A stretch of DNA of 64,000 bases from NCBI GenBank assembly GCA_963970005.1, contig CAXAMN010023306.1, positions 60,292-124,291 on the forward strand, in the 5' to 3' direction. Shown here in pieces: positions 55,921 through 64,000 of this stretch. This DNA comes from Durusdinium trenchii (taxonomy: Eukaryota > Sar > Dinophyceae > Suessiales > Symbiodiniaceae). A program made the translations under genes and the position numbers. How positions within the stretch are numbered: the stretch's first letter is position 1; every line of letters begins with the position of its first letter. Below the pieces are notes generated by a model. The model was given only the letters and a program-made list of their open reading frames with translations, was not told where the DNA came from and ran no database searches.

Positions 55921-57050
55921 GACATTGCCCTGATCCTGGATGGCTGCGAGGGAAACACCTGCCGAGCCCTGCAGCAGCGGAAGATCCGTTCCCTGGCGCC
56001 CAACGTGGCACCATTGACACAGAAAGCCTTGGAGGAGTGGTGTACCAGTTGGTGCGGCCGCATTGAGGACGGGAAGTGGTCCCTTCGTTGTTTCGTTTTC
56101 CTTTTTGCATGTTTTCTCGCCAGGACTTTCTGCGGTTGGATCTTTCAAGCCTTGGCGCGGTGCGGCTACTGTACTTGGATCACACAGGGAGCTTTGCATC
56201 CCGCGCCAGCCATATTGAGGCCGTGGGTTTTTGCTTTAGTGACACCTTTTCCGATTCCCATCTCCGACAAATGTCTCGGCATGTCACTGTACAAGAGCTT
56301 AAAGGACTTTAGATCATCGTTTGAACCGTTGAAGTTCCTTCGGATGGGTATGAAACCACCGGGCCAGACAAGCGGCCCAGTGCCATTTGCTTTCCATACC
56401 TTCCATGCGGAGAAGCCCATTGCTCAGCAGTGCCTTTCTTGAGGTAGCCTTGTGGCAGCTGTTCGACAGAGTCGGTACTCCATTTCCTTTGTTGCATTGA
56501 GTCTTGGAAGCAGCCGCCAGGCCGCATTCAAGTCGGGCATTTTGAAGCCAGGGTCTGTTTTGGCTTGCACCTTCTCTATGCGCTACTCACCTGTGGAGGA
56601 CACGGCTGGCCCTTGGCCCTACTCACACTGACCACTTCGAATCGATTCGACGTAAAGTAGTGTCAGCAGAGGGGACAGAAGGGATGTGATGTGGCTAGTC
56701 ATATGTTTGACTAGGCACGACTGGGTTGCTGATGTTGCTGGGTTGTTGCACCTGTTTTGATGCGGTTCACCAGGACTTGGCAAGTCGCAGGTGGCTCCCG
56801 CGTCACTGGAGCCGTGCTGGTGCGCTGTTCGCCTTGGTCACAGCTGTCGATGGCTGCGCTCGAGCTGTTGGGTTGGAGGTCATGGGCATTGACCTTCCAG
56901 GAGGGGAGCCATCAAGCTGAATCAAGCCGTTCACTTGGAGCAGATGACAGCGAAGTTCCTGAAGCTCTTGAGGAGGAACAAATTGAAGCAGTTCCAGGTT
57001 CTGTCACTAAGCACATAGCCATATTTTGCAGGATTCCCTTGCCCATGACA
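55921..57050 (+). CDS. Partial multi-exon gene, unknown family
   Basis: Exon-like blocks follow AG acceptors. About 55921-56078: DIALILDGCEGNTCRALQQR, then SLAPNVAPLTQKALEEWC. About 56124-56220: DFLRLDLSSLGAVRLLYLD, a leucine-rich-repeat-like rhythm. About 56755-56920: WSRAGALFALVTAVDGCARA. About 56920-57000: NQAVHLEQMTAKFLKLLRRN. The blocks do not all join in a consistent phase by eye, so more than one gene may be involved. Start and stop are not resolved. Confidence 0.35.
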
Positions 57051-57081
57051 TGTTGATTCTCTTAGGTTCTGAACTCTAAAG

Positions 57082-57258
57082 ATGTCCAGAGCTGCAGGAC
57101 TAAATGACTATGACCTGTTTGACTCGAAGCAAGTGCAGGTGACCCGACGCCACTGTGGCATTGAAGCCAGGAACGCCTCTGGCCGGTGTGTGATTTTTGA
57201 AGCAGTCAGCCATCGTGTCAAGATTCAGTGTACGCATGTAAACACTGACAAGTGTTGA
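57082..57258 (+). CDS. Short open frame, 58 codons
   Basis: MSRAAGLNDYDLFDSKQVQV, then RRHCGIEARNASGRCVIFE, then three further Cys/His-containing segments to TGA. Composition looks coding and Cys residues are frequent. It may be a terminal exon of the preceding gene rather than a stand-alone gene. No family is recognised. Confidence 0.3.
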   Translation: MSRAAGLNDYDLFDSKQVQVTRRHCGIEARNASGRCVIFEAVSHRVKIQCTHVNTDKC

Positions 57259-57519
57259 GGCCAGCACCCATGAAATGTCAGCAACAGACTGGGCGGCTGC
57301 GGCTTTAGAAAGAGATGACGTTTTGTCTTTGGCCGAAGCGATGTGCCTTTGGGTCAAGGCGCGGCCTCCCTGAGAACAGGCATTCAAATACATAGATGCT
57401 CCCCACTGGCAGGAGAATAGAAGTGATGGACTGGATTGGCTACGTGCTGCAGTGGCTTGGAACTCAGATCGCTGTGGAAGATATGGAAGATGTGACCCTG
57501 ATCGGGGTACGGGGCATCC

Positions 57520-58245
57520 AGAGTAGCTTCTTGTTCCTAGTAGCGATGCCAGAAACCCCTAGTAGCGTCATTGCTCCCAGTAGTAAGGCCAGGAGCCCCT
57601 AGTAGCGTCGTTGCTCCTAGTAGTAAGGCCAGGAGCCCCTAGTAGCGTCCTTGCTCCTAGTNNNNNNNNNNAGCAGTAAGGCCAGGAGCCCCTAGTAGCG
57701 TCCTTGCTCCTAGTAGTATGGCCAGGAGCCCCTAGTAGCGTCCTTGCTCCTAGTAGTGAGGCCAGGAGCCCCTAGTAGCTACCATTAAGCCCAGGAGCCC
57801 CTAGTAGCGTCCTTGCTCCTATCTTAGCAAGGCCAGGAGCCCCTAGTAGCGTCCTTGCTCCTATAGTAGTAAGGCCTAGTAGCGTCCTTGCTCCTAGTAG
57901 TAAGGCCAGGAGCCCCTGTAGCATCCTTGCTCCTAGTAGTAAGGCCAGGAGCCCCTGGTAGCGTCCGCCCCTAGTAGCGTCCTTGCTCCTATAGTAGTAA
58001 GGCCTAGTAGCGTCCTTGCTCCTAGTAGTAAGGCCAGGAGCCCCTGTAGCGTCCTTGCTCCTAGTAGTAAGGCCAGGAGCCCCTGGTAGCGTCCGCCCCT
58101 AGTAGTGTCCTTCCTCCTAGAGTAGTAAGGCCAGGAGCCCCTAGTAGCGTCCTTGCTCCTAGTAGTGAGGCCAGGAGCCCCTAGTGGCGTCCTTGCTCGT
58201 AGTAGTATTGCCAGGAGCCCCTAGTAGCGTCGTTGCTCCTACTGG
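57520..58245. repeat. Satellite array, approximately 40-bp unit 'AGGAGCCCCTAGTAGCGTCCTTGC...'
   Basis: About 18 imperfect units of CCTAGTAGTAAGGCC plus AGGAGCCCCTAGTAGCGTCC, with deletions giving shorter units and a partial higher-order repeat (57865-57970 recurs at about 57982-58097). Single units occur at 596-680 inside the EF-hand gene intron. The array contains the assembly gap. Confidence 0.92.
57662..57671. other. Assembly gap (10 N)
   Basis: Ten N bases lie within the satellite array, most likely a collapsed repeat of unknown true length. Confidence 0.99.
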
Positions 58246-58699
58246 GCCAGTCTGGTGATGTTTGGTGCGAGGGGCGTCCCAGGCTCCTGCGGCCTTTCGG
58301 GTGCGTGATGCTTGCGGAGGGCAAGTTTTGGGCTGTGCTTGGCGCGGTGGTGGCGGTGGTGCTTGCACTGCATGAGAGATACGATGAGAGACCATGCAAA
58401 ACCATTTTAGTGAGGTGTTGCTTTTGGGCACTGGCCCAGCTCATGACTCATGACTCATAGATACTCATAGCCTCTGCTGTGTCCAACATGCAGCTCCAGA
58501 TCGTGGCAGCCCGCATTGCTTGCTTGGTGGCGCTGCAGAGGTGAAGGACCATGAGTCATGAGATGCCAAGCGTTTGCCATGACCTACCTCAAGAGAAATA
58601 TTGTATTTTGTTTTGTCTTTATAAACGGTGATGCCATCAAACATATTCTGTTCGACCTATTCGAGTCGTCCGATTTCCTAAAGAGTTATCCCAAAGGCA

Positions 58700-58790
58700 G
58701 TGGTAGCGTCCTTGCTACTAGTAGCGATGCACTTGTTACATCTTGTTACTAGTAGCTTCTTGTTACTAGTAGTAAGGCACTTGTTACTAC
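58700..58790. repeat. 'CTTGTTACTAGTAGCTTCTTG' short repeat cluster
   Basis: Four units built on TTACTAGTAG lie directly upstream of an exon-like segment. They are related to the cluster at 53130-53225. Confidence 0.75.
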
Positions 58791-58803
58791 TCCCAGTCAA
58801 TAT

Positions 58804-59025
58804 CCCCCAGGACAAGGACCTTGCAGCTTTGCGCCGTGCAGCCGCCCGGCTGCGCTGTGGCACGGCCTACCGGCCCTGCTTTGGCGACGGTTGGGAGGTG
58901 TCCAAAGCAGACGCTCCCGGAACTCGTGCTTTTCACCGTAGCACCATGGTCTATCCGGAGGAGATGATGTTCTTCATGGTGAAGGTGATGTCGCCAAAAA
59001 GGTTTCAGAGTCTCAAGAAGTGGTG
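58804..59025 (+). CDS. Probable terminal exon, unknown protein
   Basis: After CCCCCAG the frame reads DKDLAALRRAAARLRCGT, then YRPCFGDGWEVSKADAPG, then YPEEMMFFMVKVMSPKRF and TGA. Strong composition bias suggests a real 3' exon. Upstream exons would lie beyond the satellite array and were not found. No function is suggested. Confidence 0.4.
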
Positions 59026-62000
59026 AGGCTTCTGTAGTCAGGTGAAAGAGCAGGATGCTACTATAGTCAGATTGTGCATTGGCCCCAAGCAAGGATGTGC
59101 ATGATGGATACATGTTGCTGCCATTTCGAGCTTTTGATGTAAGACTAGTGACTAGTGCTCACCTTTGGATGGAGAAGGCGTAGTTAGGGCCAGTTAGGGC
59201 TGTAGCTGCACGCTCACAGGTGCACAAAACTCTGAACAATGCTTTAGGAACTATGTTGAGACAAAGGGGTTTGAAGGTTTGAAATGTACAATATCAGGAT
59301 GCTTTCGTAGTCACATAGTAGAGGTTCCTCAGAATGCTTAAAAACTCGGACCAGTGCCAACCACGCTTGTGGATGTTGAGGCTAGGCTTTTGTAAGTTTT
59401 TGCTTGATTTTGCGGCGTGTTTCAGCATGTTGCGCCTTTTGGAGGGCCAAGACATGAATTCGAGCTCGTGTGGCGCCAAGATGATGAGAGCAGCCACGTG
59501 CAGCAATGACTTCAATTTTTTCGCACACGGAGGAAGACCAAGAAGTTGTGATTGTCCCAACTTCCCACAACCAGCGACGGTAAACAGGTCAATTGAACAA
59601 CGGTTGCAATGTGTGCAATGATGTGCAAGGCATTTTCGCATCTGGCTTTAAGATCCCGGCTTCTTTGGAGGAAGTTGTGCCGGATCTTGCATGTTTATAT
59701 ACATGTCCTCACAGGATGCCCTAGTAATATGTTCTGCCAGCTTGAATGTCCCCAACCATGCCCAAGCTTGCTGACATATCAAGACAAAATAAGCACTGTA
59801 AATACATATTTGTTGCATGCAAATGCACGTGCCCGTGACAGTGTGGCTCTTCCTGGCTGGGCCTGTGTTCTTGTCCACAAGCTTGGCTCAATTAGACGGG
59901 CAGCTTCGCCGCCTCTTAGTTCTGGTGATGCGCTAGCTCCGCTGCCAAACAACAGGACGTTTGGGTCACCACGAGTTTAATAGCGATGGCCTCCAACCTA
60001 ATAACGATGGCTCCTGGTTGGTGAGTGACGATTGGCTGGACTCAGTAACAATCAGGTTGAGAAACCATGTGGAGAACCAGACGAGGTTCTGGCCATTTTC
60101 AATGACATGCTGCGTGCTGGTTGAAGGATACTGTAAATTGTACTGTTACAAGTCCTGTCAACTTGGGTTTATTCCCGCATTTGAATCTCAGCGCTCGAGC
60201 ACAAAGCTTGGTTGCCGTGGGGCAGTTAGGGTCAACAAAACTTGACTCATACCAATCCTACTGCAGGTCCTAAGTATGCTTAGTGTGCTTGACTTCTAGC
60301 TTTCCAGCAAAGGCTGTCATTTCCAAGTCGCTCCCTGTTCAGGAGCCAAAGGTTCCGCAGGATGGTGAAAGAGACCTTGTGCTGGCTTTTCGGCTACAGG
60401 CGCTGTGAAGCTTGGAATCAGGGAGGGAAGTGATACAATTGGCTTGAAGTGCAGTGCTGTTCGATTTGGCAGTTCGCTGCTCGTGCCTGTGAGCTGGGTC
60501 AACTGCTATCAACTGCTTGTGACCAGATTTCCGGTGTATGCTCCGCACCACTGAAGGTTTTGTGACGTCTCATTGTGGATCATTTTCGCGAACACACTAG
60601 TCATGATTTCGGTCTGAGATTTCAGCGATTCCAGGTTGAGATGAGCTGACCAAGTTTGTGTTTCTTCATTCTTCTTGGGTTGTGTGAAAGCGTAGCACAA
60701 AATGCAATTAACACAAGCAACATCAAAGCTTAACGCGTATATACATGCATTTTCATAGCAGTGCATTTTCCGGGAACTGACTTCAGAGCCCCGCCTTGGA
60801 ACTCAGGAGAGCTGTTTTGAGCTCAGCAATGCTGGTTGGTTTGACAACGATGGTTGCTGGTATTGACGCCCAGCAGCAAGCTAGAGTCAGCTACAGTGTG
60901 CAAACTTTGGTATCCGCACAGTATCAATGCTGCCAATAGTTTCAATGCAAGGCAGCTGCCAGGTTACTCATTCTGGGGCGCTGCGGTTGCACACGTCATG
61001 ATTTCTTGCAGTGCTTAGCTTTGATCCCCAGCATGTTGGAGAGGAGATTTGTGAACGCACCCGACATCTTAGATCCACTTGCTATGTCCTAACAAGATGC
61101 CTAGCTAAACGAATGCCACTCCACGTAGTGTACAAACAAATGCATCAAAATGCTATGTGTGTGATAGTTTGATGGCTTGCACCCAATTGAGAAGAGACAT
61201 AATGAGGCATTCGGTCGTTCAGTCATTGATGAGACATTCGGTCATGAGACTCGGGAGAGCGGGGAACGACACACAGAAATCCAACTGAGGTGAAGAGTGC
61301 CAAATGAATTGTGTGCTGGATTTGTTTGCAGATGAACCTGTGCCTGCCAGTGCCTTAATTTGGAGCTGTTCAATTGAAATGATCAGCTCTCAGCCTGAAT
61401 GTGTGGGTTGTGGTGCCTTTGGTACAGGGAGGACCGTTAAGTTTTTGAAGAACAGCTAAGGCTGAGTCGTGGCTTCAATTCAGCCTTCGCAAGGTGCCAC
61501 GCTAAGCCTTCGTGTTGGCATTTTGCGTTTGAAACACCAAATTCGACACGCCTTGCCGTCCTCGTGGCAAGCATTCCAATCGGCACCCAATTCCAAGTTT
61601 TGCCATGTAATCTTGTTTGTCTATTTTTCAGCATGTTTTGTAGCTCAGGGTGGCGCAACTGAAGAGGTTTCCAAACATTAGGGTTGCCGACGTTGAGGTT
61701 CGACAGCTACCAGGCTCCGCTGCATCTCAACTCATTACCTGTGGATGTGGTGAGCTCAGTGGGAATGGATGCCACCGTCAGTTTTGTGCGACACCTACCC
61801 CGAGATTGCACTTGTGCCATTCCCTTTCAACAACACTATCGGCAGGAGGAACAGCAAAACTGGGTATATATAGTACATAGATAATAGTTTATAGACTATA
61901 GACTTGTTCAAAGGCTGTCACTAATGGGGGTTGTTGGGGCACTTGTGTAGTTGCTCAATGACTTTGCCCCAGGTGAACTGGTCAAGGCAGGAGGACACGC

Positions 62001-62914
62001 TGCTGGGATTGTGCACAGAGAGTGGGAGAGAGAGAGAGAGAGCGACTTGTCACTGCATCGAATGGAGCAAGACTGAGATTATGAGATGGCAAGGAAGCAA
62101 GATGAAGCAAGGGCATTGGACGGGAAGTAACGATAGCGAGACACAGAGGAAACACCCAGAACAGCAACAGGCGAAAACAACGATAAGAAACGTGATGAGG
62201 GCTCGGTCATCCACAAATCCAGAGTCAAAGGGTCCTTGGAAAGGTCCTCGGAAAAGACCTCGAGAGATCTCTCCCAAGGTTGGCTTGCTCGGTGGCCAGC
62301 TTCTGTTGGTCACTTCTGGTGCAGCGCTACGGCTGGCTTGTGGAAAAGGCTCTCCACCACCAGGCGGGAGTGCCAGGCACCAGTTTTGTGTGATTTGGGT
62401 TTGGCTTGGCTCGTAACTTTTGAGTATGAATGCCGATCTAAAATCCAGATATACATTTTCTTTTTTGGGTTATGGTTGCTGAGCAAACCCAGATTTCTTG
62501 TTCTCAAAGAGCTGGCAATTTGGCTGCGAGCATGTCAATGTGGGTCTTGTTGGCCACAGGAAAAGCCACCGAGGAGGACCGGGACAAACTTATGAACCAG
62601 AGAATTTGTCCGCCGGCCTGTTGGTGCCGTGGCCAACACCTGAGCGGTGCATTGACGGGGAACTTGCAGCAGAAGTTGGTGGGAACAACCGATCCGTTGA
62701 GCTCACACACCACTTTAGCATGCGCTCGTGCTTCATTGGCTTAGTTGACTGAAAAAAGCAAAGGTGTATTGAACCCCCTTCCAGCAGTTATGCCGGGCGC
62801 GCTGCTTGCAATTTGCCAAAGGATCGCCAAAAGGCCTTGGCAGACTTTGAAGAGCCTTGGGTCGTCGTGGTTGTAGGCAGGACCAGGGATTGCGCCCAGG
62901 TTTCGATGCAGATG
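59026..62914. other. Gene-poor region with scattered possible exons
   Basis: Possible exons at about 61684-61850 (FDSYQAPLHLNSLPVDVVSS, then FVRHLPRDCTCAIPFQQHY) and about 62590-62752 (LLVPWPTPERCIDGELAAE, ending LVD and TGA) look coding but have no recognised family or linkage. Reverse-oriented 'GCGATGGCCTCCAACCTAAT' repeats lie at 59978-60012 and (GA)n at 62028-62042. Confidence 0.35.
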
Positions 62915-62990
62915 AAGCGTGAGCTATCCACTCAAGCAATCTAGGAACCACATCATCAGTGCGAGCGTGAGGTATCCTGCGTCCTAGCTA
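62915..62990. repeat. Dispersed repeat Z, copy 3
   Basis: GTGAGCTATCC, then TAGGAACCACATCATCAGTG, then GAGGTATCCTGCGTCC, matching 31945-31992 and 40337-40432. Confidence 0.75.
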
Positions 62991-64000
62991 GGAGCTTCCT
63001 AGTAGCTTACCTCCTTCCTCAATTGTATTAGTGGGTGCCTACATGTGCGTAATCAAGTAAGGAGGCAGGGCCAAGCGGGCTTGAGTGCTTGATTTGGACG
63101 AGCAGACGGGCCACACGGGTTCTTGGCAGATCTGTCCCCCAAGAAGTTGAAGCAACGTCCTGATTTGGGCCGGTCACGCGGTCACACGCAGGGGGCAGCT
63201 TCATGCCTGGCGATCCCGTCGAGGTCTGCACCAAAGGGGCGAAAGGCCGGGACCGTGGGGGCCGTGGAGGCCGTGGGGGGAAAAGGTCGAAGAGACCCTT
63301 TGCTACTAACTAGTAGTTTCTTGTTACTAGTAGCGATGGCCTTCAACCTAATTGCGATGGCCTCCACCTAGTAGCTTCTAGCTACTCTGTCTAAGTCTAG
63401 GAAGTGTGCCTAATGTAGAGACTTGATATTTCAACCCCCTGCGAAGAGGTTATACACTCCAAATGGGGGGGTTCATGAATCAAGCGTCTACATTATGTGG
63501 ATGTTCTCGTTTTCACTCCGCTGGGTGGTGTCAAGAAATGAACCCACCATTCCGTTCGTTGTCGAGCCTGGTGAGCCTAGTGTTGTTTGGTTGCAGATGA
63601 TGCGCCGTTTCAATATTTTTCGATAGAACCTCAAGGAGTCTAGTGTTCTCAACTCACACTGTAATCCTCCTTAGACACCTTTCCCCTACATGCTTTGTGC
63701 TTGGCTATGACCCTGAAAAACTCACTATGTAGCCCCCGTCGTCCGACAACCCCCCAAGTCCTGGTTTTGGTGCGATCTTGGACCGTGCGCTCTCTGTCTG
63801 CCTCAGGATGGCGTGGCATCGTGAAGGCCAAGACCTCCGAAGGCCATGAGTTTCGACCAAACTCGGAACTCCCCGACAAGGCGATAAAGCACACCTATAA
63901 CTGCCATGAAACATATTACTGTATGTATTAATGACTGAGTGCTGATTGGGTTTGGGGGAGAGCTGTTGCTGTGTAGACTTTGAGCGCTGAGGGTTCTACA
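62991..64000. other. Window end, no assignable gene
   Basis: Reverse-oriented minisatellite units lie at 63335-63375. The rest shows only short overlapping frames. Confidence 0.45.

Overview
The window looks like nuclear DNA of a dinoflagellate, most likely a Symbiodiniaceae-type alga. The grounds are: introns whose donors can be GC or GA as well as GT, sparse genes among many short dispersed repeats and microsatellites, a dinoflagellate spliced-leader-like motif, and gene content such as CDC5L, a class IV aminotransferase, EF-hand proteins and a GT17 glycosyltransferase. No rRNA, tRNA, CRISPR or bacterial operon structure was seen. The assignment rests on sequence features only.

Layout. 1-4.1 kb: EF-hand gene fragment, a charged coiled-coil gene and minisatellites. 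4.1-20.2 kb: an intronless GT17 glycosyltransferase gene split in its coding region by a complete 14,731-bp Copia-type LTR retrotransposon (4883-19613). The element has identical 128-bp LTRs, a CAATG target duplication, a half-tRNA-like primer site and a polypurine tract. It carries one uninterrupted 4,694-codon reading frame. Besides Gag, protease, integrase, RT and RNase H, this polyprotein has an approximately 2,000-residue C-terminal extension. The extension contains a methyltransferase-like segment, an SGNH/GDSL-hydrolase-like domain and a Tpt1/KptA-like RNA 2'-phosphotransferase domain. The LTR also contains an 18-nt motif closely resembling the dinoflagellate spliced leader. This is the most unusual system in the window.

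20.2-29.0 kb: a multi-exon gene and a second fragment share one protein module. Between them lie decayed reading frames and a 525-bp tandem repeat. 29.0-40.7 kb: a small secreted protein, then a tandem cluster of three paralogous secreted Cys-rich genes (A, B, C). The large intron of B holds a decayed tyrosine-recombinase retroelement whose terminal repeats are arranged A1...B1-A2-B2, the split direct repeat layout of PAT/Ngaro-type elements. 41-43 kb: class IV aminotransferase. 46.9-49.0 kb: intronless multi-pass membrane protein. 50.0-52.5 kb: CDC5L splicing factor with one GC-AG intron. 52.5-64 kb: gene-poor, with partial exons and an approximately 40-bp satellite array interrupted by a 10-N assembly gap.

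The genes do not form a pathway. The common thread is retrotransposition, expressed as LTR and tyrosine-recombinase elements, a possible retroposed gene with a partial leader, and repeat families sitting in introns and between genes. Exon boundaries were placed by eye from frame, paralogy and splice motifs, and are approximate where stated.
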